In this document: positions 28,581-37,713 of the stretch, one piece after another
Layout of the letters: each line of letters starts with the position of its first letter
Position numbering within the stretch: the stretch's first letter is position 1
Assembly (NCBI RefSeq): GCF_040529335.1
Contig: NZ_CP159534.1
Span: 5,022,001-5,086,000, forward strand
From: Streptomyces sp. HUAS MG91
GTDB taxonomy: Bacteria; Actinomycetota; Actinomycetes; Streptomycetales; Streptomycetaceae
Direction: 5' to 3'
Length of the DNA stretch: 64,000 nucleotides
Notes under the pieces: model-generated
Database searches by the model: none
Told to the model about the DNA's origin: nothing
What the model saw: the letters and a program-made list of their open reading frames with translations, nothing else
Position numbers and translations under genes: made by a program

Positions 28581-29579
28581 CTACAGCTTGCGCAGGCGCA
28601 GGCGCTGCACCTTGTGGTCGGGCCCCTTGGTGATGACGAGGCTCGCGCGGCCGCGCGTGGGCGCCACGTTCTCCAGCAGATTGACCCGGTTCACGGTGCG
28701 CCAGGTGGAGCGCGCGTAGTCGAGCGCCTCCTCCTCCGAGACCTGCGTGTACTTCTGGAAGTACGAGGACGGGTTCTGGAACGCCGTCGCGCGCAGCTTC
28801 TTGAAGCGGTTGAGGTACCAGCGCTGGATGTCCTCCTCGCGCGCGTCCACGTACACGCTGAAGTCGAAGAAGTCGGCGAGGCCGACCCGGGTGCGGCCGT
28901 CCTTGCCGGGCAGGGCGGGCTGGAGGACGTTGATGCCCTCGACGATGAGGATGTCCGGGCGGCGCACGACGAGCCGCTCGTCCGGCACGATGTCGTAGAT
29001 CAGGTGCGAGTAGACGGGCGCCGTCACCTCGTCCTTGCCCGCCTTGATGTCGGCGACGAACCGGGTCAGGGCCCGCCGGTCGTACGACTCGGGGAAGCCC
29101 TTCCGCGACATCAGGCCGCGGGCCTCCAGCTCCCTGGTGGGCAGCAGGAAGCCGTCGGTGGTGACGCGCTCGACGCGCGGGTGCTCGGGCCAGCGCGAGA
29201 GCAGCGCCTGGAGGAGGCGGGCGACGGTCGACTTGCCGACCGCCACCGAACCCGCGACCCCTATGACGAACGGCGTGCCGGACTGGGAGCCCTTCTTGCC
29301 GGTGTCGCCGAGGAAGGTGTTGAGCGCGCTGCGCAGCCCGTCGGTCGCGCCGACGTACAGATTGAGCAGGCGGGAGAGCGGCAGATAGATGTCGCGGACC
29401 TCGTCGAGGTCGATCACGTCACCGAGGCCGCGCAGCCGTTCCAGCTCCTCGGCGGTGAGGGGCAGGGGAGTCTTGTCGCGCAGCGCGCTCCACTCGCCGC
29501 GGGTGAGGTCGACGTAGGGAGTCGCCTCCGGCCTGTGCCGGTGGGCGCTCCGCAGGTTTTCGGAGACCGGAGAGATCAC
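28581..29579 (-). CDS. coaA: Type I pantothenate kinase
   Basis: 332 residues; GTG start at 29579. Phosphorylates pantothenate in the first step of CoA synthesis. P-loop [17 protein letters not shown] at about residue 105; conserved [28 protein letters not shown] and [10 protein letters not shown]. Type I enzymes are feedback-inhibited by CoA. It may form an operon with the downstream DUF389 gene. Divergent from the small gene at 29756. Confidence 0.97.
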   Translation of the reverse strand: MISPVSENLRSAHRHRPEATPYVDLTRGEWSALRDKTPLPLTAEELERLRGLGDVIDLDEVRDIYLPLSRLLNLYVGATDGLRSALNTFLGDTGKKGSQSGTPFVIGVAGSVAVGKSTVARLLQALLSRWPEHPRVERVTTDGFLLPTRELEARGLMSRKGFPESYDRRALTRFVADIKAGKDEVTAPVYSHLIYDIVPDERLVVRRPDILIVEGINVLQPALPGKDGRTRVGLADFFDFSVYVDAREEDIQRWYLNRFKKLRATAFQNPSSYFQKYTQVSEEEALDYARSTWRTVNRVNLLENVAPTRGRASLVITKGPDHKVQRLRLRKL

Positions 29580-29755
29580 AGTCCATTGTTACGGCTGTGT
29601 GGCGCGGCGTGGGGGTGGGGTGCGTCACGCCGGGTGGCCCCGCACCTCCCCGCCGTCACAGGTCGTGCACACATATGGACCTCGCGTGTGGACGGCGATA
29701 CGTTCCGAGGACCTGCGCGACAGAGCCGGTCCCGCGGGTCGGGAGGTAAGACGCG

Positions 29756-29995
29756 ATGTCCGTACTCCGGGTGCCCGCGTTCGTCCGTACGTGGGTGGGG
29801 GCTGGTCGGGAGGAAGAGGAGTGGTCGGGGCAGGTCCGCAGCGAGCTGGCGGACGACCTGCCCGACGAGGACATAGGCGAGGACCTCGACGACTGCATCG
29901 ACCTGTACGAGATGGGGAGCAAGCCGCGCTGCGAGGAGGCCGAGTACCTGGGCCTGGTGCAGGACGCGCGGGACCGGATCGCGTGGGGCCGTTGA
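29756..29995 (+). CDS. Small acidic protein, unknown
   Basis: 79 residues, very acidic in the middle (ELADDLPDEDIGEDLDDCID). A good ribosome-binding site (GGGAGG) lies 9 nt before the ATG. No domain recognised and no signal or membrane segment. It ends 31 nt before glmS on the same strand and could be its operon partner. Codon-position GC bias fits coding. Function unknown. Confidence 0.65.
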   Translation: MSVLRVPAFVRTWVGAGREEEEWSGQVRSELADDLPDEDIGEDLDDCIDLYEMGSKPRCEEAEYLGLVQDARDRIAWGR

Positions 29996-30026
29996 TCGGG
30001 GCGGACACGGGCCTACCCTGCGCAGT

Positions 30027-31868
30027 ATGTGCGGAATCGTGGGATACGTAGGTTCACAGCCGGCTCATGACGTGGTGCTGGCCGGGCTCAAGCGCCTCGA
30101 GTACCGGGGCTACGACTCGGCGGGGATCGCGGTCCTCGCCGACGGCGCGCTGGCCTCGGTGAAGAAGGCCGGCAAGCTGGCCAATCTGGAGAAGGCCCTG
30201 GTCGACCGGCCGCTGCCGGCCGGGTCCACGGGCATCGGGCACACCCGCTGGGCCACCCACGGCGGCCCCACGGACGGCAACGCGCACCCGCACCTGGACA
30301 ACGCGTCCCGGGTCGCCGTCGTCCACAACGGGATCATCGAGAACTTCGCGGCCCTGCGCGACGAGCTGTCCGAGCGGGGGCACACGCTCGTCTCCGAGAC
30401 GGACACCGAGGTGGTCGCGCACCTGCTCGGCGAGGAGTTCACGGGGGACCTGGCGGAGGCCATGCGGCGGGTCTGCCGCCGTCTGGAGGGCGCGTTCACG
30501 CTGGTCGCGGTGCACGCGGACGCGCCGGACGTGGTGGTGGGCGCGCGCCGGAACTCGCCGCTGGTGGTGGGTGTCGGGGAGGGCGAGGCGTTCCTGGCGT
30601 CGGATGTGGCCGCGTTCATCGCGCACACCCGCTCCGCGATCGAGCTGGGGCAGGACCAGGTCGTCGAGCTGCGCCCCGACGCGGTCGTCGTGACGGACTT
30701 CGACGGGCGCCCCGCCGACGTGCGCAGCTACCACATCGACTGGGACGCCTCGGCCGCCGAGAAGGGCGGCTACGACTACTTCATGCTCAAGGAGATCGCC
30801 GAGCAGCCGAAGGCCGTCGCCGACACGCTGCTGGGCCGGATCGGCGCCGAGGGGCAGCTCACGCTGGACGAGCTGCGCATCCCGGCGCAGGTGCTGCGGA
30901 TGGTCGACAAGGTCGTCATCGTGGCGTGCGGGACCGCGTTCCACGCCGGTCTGATCGCCAAGTACGCCATCGAGCACTGGACCCGTATCCCGTGCGAGGT
31001 GGAGCTGGCGAGCGAGTTCCGCTACCGGGACCCGATCCTCGACGCGCGGTCCCTGGTCATCGCGATCTCGCAGTCCGGGGAGACCATGGACACCCTGATG
31101 GCGCTGCGGCACGCGCGCGAGCAGGGGGCGACGGTGCTGGCCATCTGCAACACCAACGGGTCGACGATCCCGCGCGAGTCGGACGCGGTGCTGTACACGC
31201 ACGCCGGCCCGGAGGTCGCGGTCGCGTCCACGAAGGCGTTCCTGACGCAGCTGGTGGCCTGCTATCTGGTCGCGCTGTACCTGGGCCAGGTGCGGGGCAC
31301 CAAGTGGGGCGACGAGATCGCCGCCGTCGTACGGGAGCTGGGGCGGATCGGCGAAGAGGTCGAGCGGGTCCTGGAGACCATGGAGCCGGTGCGCGAGCTG
31401 GCCCGGTCGCTGGCCGGGCAGGACACCGTGCTCTTCCTCGGGCGGCACGTCGGGTACCCCGTGGCCCTGGAGGGCGCGCTGAAGCTCAAGGAGCTGGCGT
31501 ACATGCACGCCGAGGGGTTCGCGGCGGGGGAGCTGAAGCACGGGCCGATCGCGTTGATCGAGGACGGGGTGCCGGTGGTCGTCGTGGTGCCGTCGCCGCG
31601 CGGGCGCTCGGTGCTGCACGACAAGATCGTCTCCAACATCCAGGAGATCCGGGCGCGCGGGGCGCGGACCATCGTCATCGCGGAGGAGGGCGACGAGGCG
31701 GTGGTGCCGTACGCCGATCACCTCGTGCGGGTGCCGGCCACGCCGACGCTGCTGCAGCCGCTGGTGGCCACGGTCCCGTTGCAGGTGTTCGCGTGCGAGC
31801 TGGCGACGGCGCGCGGCAACGAGGTGGACCAGCCGCGGAACCTGGCGAAGTCGGTGACCGTGGAGTGA
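30027..31868 (+). CDS. glmS: Glutamine-fructose-6-phosphate aminotransferase
   Basis: 613 residues. Makes glucosamine-6-phosphate from fructose-6-phosphate and glutamine. The N-terminal nucleophile Cys follows Met (CGIVGYVGS); the glutaminase domain has GIGHTRWATHGGP and HNGIIENF; two SIS domains follow with AISQSGETMDTLMA; the C terminus is LAKSVTVE as in the family. No glmS ribozyme is visible in the short upstream gap. It works with glmM at 26 kb and precedes acpS by 24 nt. Confidence 0.98.
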   Translation: MCGIVGYVGSQPAHDVVLAGLKRLEYRGYDSAGIAVLADGALASVKKAGKLANLEKALVDRPLPAGSTGIGHTRWATHGGPTDGNAHPHLDNASRVAVVHNGIIENFAALRDELSERGHTLVSETDTEVVAHLLGEEFTGDLAEAMRRVCRRLEGAFTLVAVHADAPDVVVGARRNSPLVVGVGEGEAFLASDVAAFIAHTRSAIELGQDQVVELRPDAVVVTDFDGRPADVRSYHIDWDASAAEKGGYDYFMLKEIAEQPKAVADTLLGRIGAEGQLTLDELRIPAQVLRMVDKVVIVACGTAFHAGLIAKYAIEHWTRIPCEVELASEFRYRDPILDARSLVIAISQSGETMDTLMALRHAREQGATVLAICNTNGSTIPRESDAVLYTHAGPEVAVASTKAFLTQLVACYLVALYLGQVRGTKWGDEIAAVVRELGRIGEEVERVLETMEPVRELARSLAGQDTVLFLGRHVGYPVALEGALKLKELAYMHAEGFAAGELKHGPIALIEDGVPVVVVVPSPRGRSVLHDKIVSNIQEIRARGARTIVIAEEGDEAVVPYADHLVRVPATPTLLQPLVATVPLQVFACELATARGNEVDQPRNLAKSVTVE

Positions 31869-31892
31869 GCGCGCGACCTTAGGGTGCTCGGC

Positions 31893-32264
31893 ATGAGCAT
31901 CATCGGGGTCGGGATCGACGTGGCCGAGATCGGGCGGTTCGCGGCGGCGCTGGAGCGTACGCCGGGGATGGCCGCGCGGCTGTTCACGGACGGCGAGCTG
32001 TTGCTGCCCAGTGGGGAGCGGCGCGGGGTCGCTTCGCTCGCCGCCCGGTTCGCGGCCAAGGAGGCGGCCGCCAAGGCGTTGGGGGCGCCTCGGGGGCTGC
32101 GGTGGGGGGATGCCGAGGTGTATGTCGAGGGGAGTGGGCAGCCGCGGTTGCGGGTGACCGGGACCGTGGCTGCGCGCGCCGCCGAGCTGGGGGTGCGGTC
32201 CTTTCATGTCTCGCTCAGCCATGACGCCGGGGTGGCGTCCGCCGTGGTGATCGCCGAAGGCTGA
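31893..32264 (+). CDS. acpS: Holo-[acyl-carrier-protein] synthase
   Basis: 123 residues from the ATG at 31893. Transfers 4'-phosphopantetheine from CoA to acyl carrier proteins. The two signatures are [14 protein letters not shown] (metal-binding Asp) and [15 protein letters not shown] (Glu-Lys). In streptomycetes such enzymes also serve polyketide carrier proteins. An in-frame start 9 nt upstream is possible. It likely shares the glmS transcript. Confidence 0.95.
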   Translation: MSIIGVGIDVAEIGRFAAALERTPGMAARLFTDGELLLPSGERRGVASLAARFAAKEAAAKALGAPRGLRWGDAEVYVEGSGQPRLRVTGTVAARAAELGVRSFHVSLSHDAGVASAVVIAEG

Positions 32265-32320
32265 CGGCGCCGGTGCCGCGCCCCTGGGTTGTCGTTCGTC
32301 TGCGGGCCGGTGGCCGCTTC

Positions 32321-32410
32321 TCGCGCAGTTCCCCGCGCCCCTGAAAGGCCTGCGGCCTTCAGGGGAAGCTGCGCGCAGCGCATGCTTCAGGGGCGCGGGG
32401 AACTGCGCGA
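32321..32410. repeat. Dispersed palindromic repeat, copy 3 (full cruciform)
   Basis: Perfect 25-bp inverted arms: 32321-32345 (TCGCGCAGTTCCCCGCGCCC then CTGAA) and 32386-32410. Inside are two smaller hairpins, CTGAAAGGCC/GGCCTTCAG (32341-32362) and GAAGC/GCTTC (32365-32388). Homology with copy 4 continues outward (ACCAGCCACGACGAGA). It lies between convergent acpS and nnr. Confidence 0.9.
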
Positions 32411-32452
32411 CCAGCCACGACGAGAGGCGCGCGTGGGGAGCTGCGGGAGTTG

Positions 32453-33883
32453 CTAGGAGGTGTGGATGTCCCGCCACGCCGCCGGGACGGCGTGCGCCAC
32501 GTCCTGGGCCGATACCGGCGCCCCGCCCGAGGCGAAGCGGGCGGCGAGGCCGTGGAGGTAGGCGCCCGCCGAGGCGGCGTCCAGCGGATGCAGCCCCGCA
32601 GCCAGCAGCGACCCGGTCAGCCCGGAGAGGACATCGCCGCTGCCCGCGGTGGCGAGCCAGGGCGTACCGGTCGGGTTCACCCGGACCGTGGAGCCCGGGG
32701 ACGTGATCAGGGTCGTCGAGCCCTTCAGGAGGACCGTCGCCGCGTAGCGCTCCGCCAACGCCCGTACGGAGGAGAGCCGCTGTCCCTCCACCTCGTCCCG
32801 GGCGACGCCGAGCAGCGCCGCGGCCTCCCCGGCGTGCGGGGTGAGCACGGTGGGGGCGGTGCGGGCGCGCACGGCGCGCACGTCCGCCAGCCGCAGCCCG
32901 TCCGCGTCGATCAGCACCGGCACATCGGAGTCGAGGACGTCCAGCAGCCCGTCGGCCTCGTCGCCCAGGCCGGGGCCGATCACCCAGGACTGCACGCGCC
33001 CCGCCTTCGCGGGCGGCCCCGCCGACACCAGCGTCTCGGGGAACCGCGCGAGCACCGCGTCCGCCGCCGGGCCCACGTAGCGCACCGCGCCCGCGCCGCC
33101 GTGCAGGGCGCCCGCCACCGCCAGGACCGCCGCGCCCGGGTAGCGCGCCGAGCCGGCGACCACGCCGACCACACCGCGCCGGTACTTGTCGCTCTCGCCG
33201 GTCGGCTCGGGCAGCAGCGCCGCCACGTCCGCGTGCTGCGGCGCTTCGAGCACGGCTTGCTCTTCGGGGAGTTCCAGGCCGATGTCCACCAGGCGCAGCG
33301 CGCCCGCGTACTCGCGCGCCGGGTCGACCAGCAGGCCCGGCTTGTACGCGCCGAAGGTGACGGTCGCCGTCGCCCGGACCGCGTCGCCGTGCACCTCGCC
33401 GGTGTCCGCGTCCACGCCGCTCGGCAGGTCCACCGCCACGACGAGTCCCCGGGCGGCCTCCGCCAGCCGGGCCGCGCGGGGGCGCAGCCCGCCCCGGCCG
33501 CCGATGCCGACGATGCCGTCCAGGACGAGGTCGGCCCGGGACACCGCCTCCTCGGCGGCGTCCGACTCGGCGTCCAGCAGCGTGCCGCCCGCCGCGCGCA
33601 GGGCCGCGAGGCCGCCCGCGTGCGCCCGGTCGGGGGAGAGCAGCAGCGCGGTGACGCCCGCGCCCCGGCGGGCCAGGCGGGCGCCCGCGTACAGCGCGTC
33701 GCCGCCGTTGTCACCGGAGCCGACCAGCAGGGCCACCCGGGAGCCGTACACCTTGCCGAGCAGGTCCGCGCAGGCCACGGCCAGGCCCGCGGCGGCGCGC
33801 TGCATCAGGGCGCCGTCCGGCAGGCGCGCCATCAGCGCGCGTTCGGCGGACCGGACCGTTTCCACGTCATAGGCAGTGCGCAT
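32453..33883 (-). CDS. nnr: Bifunctional NAD(P)HX epimerase/dehydratase
   Basis: 476 residues from the ATG at 33883; longer readings would run into the upstream hydrolase gene. Repairs hydrated NAD(P)H. The N-terminal YjeF epimerase domain (about 1-210) has GSGDNGGDALYAGARLA and VAVDLPSGVDADTGE. The C-terminal ADP/ATP-dependent dehydratase domain has LTPHAGEAAALLG and TAGSGDVLSGLTGSLLA. One nucleotide separates it from the hydrolase stop, so hydrolase and nnr are coupled. In M. tuberculosis nnr is co-oriented with glmS and alr; here it is reversed. Confidence 0.96.
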   Translation of the reverse strand: MRTAYDVETVRSAERALMARLPDGALMQRAAAGLAVACADLLGKVYGSRVALLVGSGDNGGDALYAGARLARRGAGVTALLLSPDRAHAGGLAALRAAGGTLLDAESDAAEEAVSRADLVLDGIVGIGGRGGLRPRAARLAEAARGLVVAVDLPSGVDADTGEVHGDAVRATATVTFGAYKPGLLVDPAREYAGALRLVDIGLELPEEQAVLEAPQHADVAALLPEPTGESDKYRRGVVGVVAGSARYPGAAVLAVAGALHGGAGAVRYVGPAADAVLARFPETLVSAGPPAKAGRVQSWVIGPGLGDEADGLLDVLDSDVPVLIDADGLRLADVRAVRARTAPTVLTPHAGEAAALLGVARDEVEGQRLSSVRALAERYAATVLLKGSTTLITSPGSTVRVNPTGTPWLATAGSGDVLSGLTGSLLAAGLHPLDAASAGAYLHGLAARFASGGAPVSAQDVAHAVPAAWRDIHTS

Positions 33884-33884
33884 G

Positions 33885-34724
33885 TCACCGAGTCTCCCCC
33901 AGGAGGTGGGTGCGCAGCAGGTTCGCCGTCTCGGCAGGGTGGGTGGACCAGCCATTGTGGGCGCCGGGAAAGAGCGAAAGGTCCAGGTCCAGTCGGTCGG
34001 CCATGAGGGCCGCCGGACGGTGGGGGAGATGCGGGCGGGTGCGGGCGCCGATCGCGAGCGTCAGCCGGTGCCGCACCGCCGCGAGGGCGTCGAGATCGGG
34101 GACGTACGCGGCGAAGCTGCGGTACTCGTGCTCCACGGCCAGCGGCGCGTTCGCCGCCAGGCGGACCAGCATGTCCCGGGTGCGGGGCGGCAGGTCGGGC
34201 CCCCGCATCCACGTGGCCGGTTCCATCGCCCCGCCGATGCCGCGCAGGAACCGCTCGCCCGCCGCCTCCAGGCCCTCCCGCGCGAACAGCTCGTGCACCT
34301 CGTCGAAGAACGCCAGCTGCTCCGCCGCGTCGGGGAGCACGGACCACGACGGCGGCTCGTGCGCGACCGCCCGGCGGACCCGGCCGGGGTGGCGGGCCAG
34401 CAGGTCGAGGGCGACGATCGCGCCGCTCGACGCCCCGGCCACGTAAGCGGGTTCGGCGGGTGACACGGCGTCCAGGAGGCGGCGCGCGTCGTCGGCGTGG
34501 ACCGGTACCCGCTGCTCGGTGTGCGGGCCGTCCAGGGTGCTGCGCGAGTAGCCGCGCGGGTCGTGGGTGAGCACCGTGAAGGTGTCCGCCAGCGCGTCGG
34601 CGACCGGGTCGAGGACCGCCGCGTCGCCGCCCGCGCCGGGCAGCAGGAGCAGCAGGGGGCCGGTGCCGCGCAGCTCGTGGTGCAGGGTCGCGCCCGGCAC
34701 GCGCAGTGTGCTCTGTGTGATCAA
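33885..34724 (-). CDS. Alpha/beta hydrolase
   Basis: 279 residues with an alpha/beta-hydrolase fold. The oxyanion segment LLLLPGAGGDAAVLDPVAD, the HDPRGYSRS strand and the nucleophile elbow YVAGASSGAIVAL (Ser in GASSG) are visible; a C-terminal HNGWSTHP gives the His. No lid insertion of note. Substrate unknown. Its ATG overlaps the TetR stop (ATGA) and its stop abuts nnr, so TetR-hydrolase-nnr is one operon. Confidence 0.9.
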   Translation of the reverse strand: MITQSTLRVPGATLHHELRGTGPLLLLLPGAGGDAAVLDPVADALADTFTVLTHDPRGYSRSTLDGPHTEQRVPVHADDARRLLDAVSPAEPAYVAGASSGAIVALDLLARHPGRVRRAVAHEPPSWSVLPDAAEQLAFFDEVHELFAREGLEAAGERFLRGIGGAMEPATWMRGPDLPPRTRDMLVRLAANAPLAVEHEYRSFAAYVPDLDALAAVRHRLTLAIGARTRPHLPHRPAALMADRLDLDLSLFPGAHNGWSTHPAETANLLRTHLLGETR

Positions 34725-35302
34725 CTGTCCGCCTCCTCCGGCCAGTTGGAGAGCGCCACGTGCAGCGCCTCCAGGGCGGCGGCCCAGGACCGCTCCACGT
34801 CCCGGCGGTGCCGGAAGCCGCCCGCCAGCTCCAGGGCGACGAAACCGTGGAAGGTGCTGCGCAGCAGGCGGACCGCGTCGGTCAGCGCAGGTTCCGTCAG
34901 GCCGTAGCCCTGGAGCAGGGCGTAGGGGCCGGTGAGATTGCGGCGCAGGCCCGGGTGGTCGTCGAGCGCCGACGGGCCGAGCTCCAGCTGGGTCGCCGCG
35001 TACCGGCCGGGGTGCTCCCGGGCGAAGGCGCGGTAGGCGTGCGCGAAGGCGAACAGCGCGTCGCGTCCGGCGCGGCCCGCCAGCGCGTCCGAGATCCGGT
35101 CCGCGAGGTCGAGGCCGGACAGGACCGCGACCCGCGTGCTCAGGTCGGAGAGGCCGCGGACGTGCGCGTACAGGCTCGCGTCCTTCACGCCGAAGCCGCG
35201 GGCGAGCGCCGCGATGGTGATGTTCTCGAAGCCGACCGTGTCGGCGAGATCGGCGGCCGCGGCCACCACCCGCTCGCTGGTCAGTCCCGCTCTGGCCATC
35301 AT
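34721..35302 (-). CDS. TetR-family transcriptional regulator
   Basis: 193 residues from the ATG at 35302 (MMARAGLTSERVV). A frame extending to 35380 would cover the promoter palindromes and is not TetR-like. N-terminal HTH: ITIAALARGFGVKDASLYAH. The C-terminal part resembles the TetR_C_33/WHG type (HAYRAFAREHPGRYAATQLE). It is first in the operon with the hydrolase and nnr, and probably represses it. Ligand unknown. Confidence 0.9.
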   Translation of the reverse strand: MMARAGLTSERVVAAAADLADTVGFENITIAALARGFGVKDASLYAHVRGLSDLSTRVAVLSGLDLADRISDALAGRAGRDALFAFAHAYRAFAREHPGRYAATQLELGPSALDDHPGLRRNLTGPYALLQGYGLTEPALTDAVRLLRSTFHGFVALELAGGFRHRRDVERSWAAALEALHVALSNWPEEADS

Positions 35303-35326
35303 CTTCCTGCGGTCCCTTTCCGTGCG

Positions 35327-35380
35327 CCTAGGGGTCCTAGGTTTTTGCTTACGGTACGTAGGATCGGATAGGCCGATCAA
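35327..35380 (-). promoter_or_regulatory. TetR operon promoter with two palindromes
   Basis: On the minus strand TTGATC (35380-35375) and TACCGT are 18 bp apart, a plausible promoter. GATCGG-N5-CCGATC (35362-35378) overlaps its -35, and CCTAGG-N3-CCTAGG (35327-35341) lies downstream of the -10. Both are candidate sites for the encoded TetR protein. Confidence 0.6.
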
Positions 35381-35442
35381 CCGCTTTTCGGGTTCCGTGC
35401 CGCGCGGCTGACCGGGAAGCGGCGCGGCGCCGGGTTCTTCTC

Positions 35443-36393
35443 ATGCCCATGACCAGCACCTCCGTGCGCGGCGGACTCGCCGCGCTGCTCGCCCTCGCCG
35501 TGGCCCTGCCCGCGGGCCAGGCCCTCGCGCACCCCGGACCACCGGTGCCGTACGCGACCGTGACGCCCGCCCCGGCCCCCGAGGCCGGCCTCGTCCCCGG
35601 CGTCCGGCCCGCCCCGCACCGGGACTGGCCCCAGGACACCCCCGACCAGACGCTGCCCCCGCACGTCTACACCCCCAGCGCCGAGGAGGACGCGATCGAG
35701 CCGCCGCCCGCGCCGCCCGGGGCCGACGCGCTCGTCGAGTACGTGCCGCCGGGCGAGGCGCTGTACCCGGCGGAACCCGGCGGCGCGCCCGGCCCGCTCG
35801 CGGCGGCCGCCTGCACCGCGCGGACCGGCCCCTACCAGCGCCAGGTCGAACGCTGGCTGAAGCGCAAGGCCGACGGGAAGCAGTCGCCCGCCGACTGCCG
35901 GGCCATCCGCGCCTTCCAGACCCGGCAGGGCATCCGCCCCAACGCCGGTTTCGCCGGCCCCGTCACCTGGGGCCGGATGCGCGCCATCAGCGCCCGCAAG
36001 AACCCCAACGCGGCGAAGAAGTGCCCCACGCGCGCGTACCGGCTCGCCTGCGTCGACCTGCCGCGCCAGCTGATGTGGGTCAGCAAGGGCAAGAAGATCG
36101 TCTACGGGCCGGTCCCGATCCGCAGCGGACGGGCCGGCAACCGCACCCGCACCGGCTGGCACAAGGTCTACTGGCGGCACAAGAACCACTGGTCGTCGCT
36201 GTACAACAGCCCCATGCCGTACAGCCAGTTCTTCAGCGGCGGCCAGGCGTTCCACGGCATCTACGGCAATGTCTACAGCCCGCCCGGCTCGCGCGGGTGC
36301 GTCAATCTGCGGGTCTCCGACGCCAAGCGGCTCTGGGGAGTCCTCAAGGGCGGCGACCGGGTCTACGTATGGGGCCGCAAGCCCGGCACCTGA
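35443..36393 (+). CDS. Secreted L,D-transpeptidase with peptidoglycan-binding domain
   Basis: 316 residues. Signal peptide at residues 1-30 (GGLAALLALAVALPAGQALA). A long Pro/Glu-rich linker (about 35-120) precedes a PG_binding_1-like region (AFQTRQGIRPNAGFAGPVTW) and a C-terminal YkuD domain whose catalytic pair is in HGIYGN and SRGCVNLR. It makes 3-3 cross-links in peptidoglycan or attaches partners to it outside the membrane. It is 44 nt before alr; both serve the wall. ATG at 35449 is an alternative start. Confidence 0.93.
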   Translation: MPMTSTSVRGGLAALLALAVALPAGQALAHPGPPVPYATVTPAPAPEAGLVPGVRPAPHRDWPQDTPDQTLPPHVYTPSAEEDAIEPPPAPPGADALVEYVPPGEALYPAEPGGAPGPLAAAACTARTGPYQRQVERWLKRKADGKQSPADCRAIRAFQTRQGIRPNAGFAGPVTWGRMRAISARKNPNAAKKCPTRAYRLACVDLPRQLMWVSKGKKIVYGPVPIRSGRAGNRTRTGWHKVYWRHKNHWSSLYNSPMPYSQFFSGGQAFHGIYGNVYSPPGSRGCVNLRVSDAKRLWGVLKGGDRVYVWGRKPGT

Positions 36394-36437
36394 CTCTCCG
36401 GGGAGTTGTCGCACCCCTCTGAGAGACTGGGCGCACC

Positions 36438-37631
36438 ATGAACGAGAACGTGACTGCCCCGCTTCGCGCCCGCGCCGAGATCGACCTGGCCGCGCTCAAG
36501 GCCAATGTGCGGTCCCTGCGCGCGCACGCGCCGGGGGCCGCGTTCATGGCCGTCGTGAAGGCCGACGCGTACGGGCACGGGATGCTCCCGGTGGCCCGCG
36601 CCGCCAAGGAGGCCGGTGCCGAGTGGGTCGGCACCGCCACTCCCGAGGAGGCCCTCGCGCTGCGCGCGGCCGGCATCCCGGGCCGGATCATGTGCTGGCT
36701 GTGGGTGCCCGGCGGGCCCTGGCGCGAGGGTGTCGAGGCGGACCTCGACATGTCGGTGAGCGGCCTGTGGGCGCTGCGCGAAGTGAGCGCCGCCGCGCGC
36801 GAGCTGGGCCGCACCGCCCGCGTCCAGCTCAAGGCCGACACCGGGCTCGGCCGGGGCGGCTGTCTGCGCGCGGACTGGCCCGAGCTGGTGCGCGAGGCGC
36901 TCGCCGCGCAGGCCGCGGGCCTGGTCACCGTCACCGGCCTGTGGTCGCACTTCGCCTGCGCCGACGAGCCCGGACACCCCTCGATCGCCGCGCAGTTGAC
37001 CGAGTTCCGCGAGATGGTCGGCTACGCGGAGGGTGAGGGCGTCACCCCCGAGGTACGGCACATCGCCAACTCGCCGGGCACGCTCACCCTCCCCGAGACC
37101 CACTTCGACCTGGTCCGCCCGGGCATCGCCATGTACGGCATCTCGCCCAGCCCCGAGCTGGGCACCCCGGAGGACTTCGGGCTGCGCCCGGTGATGACCC
37201 TGAAGGCGTCGCTCGCGCTCGTGAAGCACGCGCCGGGCGGCCTCGGCGTCAGTTACGGGCACCACTACGTCACCCCGGGCCCCACGACCCTCGGCCTGGT
37301 GCCGGTCGGCTACGCGGACGGGATCCCGCGGCACGCCTCCGGCACCGGCCCCGTCCTGATCGGCGGCAAGCGGCGCACGGTCGCGGGCCGGGTCGCGATG
37401 GACCAGTTCGTCGTCGACCTCGGCGGCGACGAGCCGGCCGCGGGCGACGAGGCGGTGCTGTTCGGCCCCGGCGACGCCGGGGAGCCGACCGCCGAGGACT
37501 GGGCGGCGGCATCGGGCACCATCGCGTACGAGATCGTCACGCGCATCGGCTCCCGTGTTCCGCGCGTCTATGTGAACGGGACGTCCGGGGCACCGGACGT
37601 GCGGCAGGCCGACCGGGCCCACACTGTGTGA
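36438..37631 (+). CDS. alr: Alanine racemase
   Basis: 397 residues. Makes D-Ala for peptidoglycan using PLP. The PLP-Lys is in VVKADAYGHGM near the N terminus, the second catalytic Tyr is in GVSYGHHYVT of the C-terminal domain, and IANSPGTL and RPGIAMYGISP are conserved. It is the target of D-cycloserine in other bacteria. It heads the group alr, hydrolase, tsaE. Confidence 0.97.
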   Translation: MNENVTAPLRARAEIDLAALKANVRSLRAHAPGAAFMAVVKADAYGHGMLPVARAAKEAGAEWVGTATPEEALALRAAGIPGRIMCWLWVPGGPWREGVEADLDMSVSGLWALREVSAAARELGRTARVQLKADTGLGRGGCLRADWPELVREALAAQAAGLVTVTGLWSHFACADEPGHPSIAAQLTEFREMVGYAEGEGVTPEVRHIANSPGTLTLPETHFDLVRPGIAMYGISPSPELGTPEDFGLRPVMTLKASLALVKHAPGGLGVSYGHHYVTPGPTTLGLVPVGYADGIPRHASGTGPVLIGGKRRTVAGRVAMDQFVVDLGGDEPAAGDEAVLFGPGDAGEPTAEDWAAASGTIAYEIVTRIGSRVPRVYVNGTSGAPDVRQADRAHTV

Positions 37632-37713
37632 ATCACGAACCGATCGGGAAACCCGGGACCACCGGGAAGCACAGCACGGCGGAGCAGCGGCGGGCACAGC
37701 GAGGGAGCGGCAC

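Noticed and set aside
30054..32477. 807-codon minus-strand open frame over glmS-acpS
   Set aside because: Shadow of glmS and acpS; low-complexity Arg/Gly/His protein without domains.
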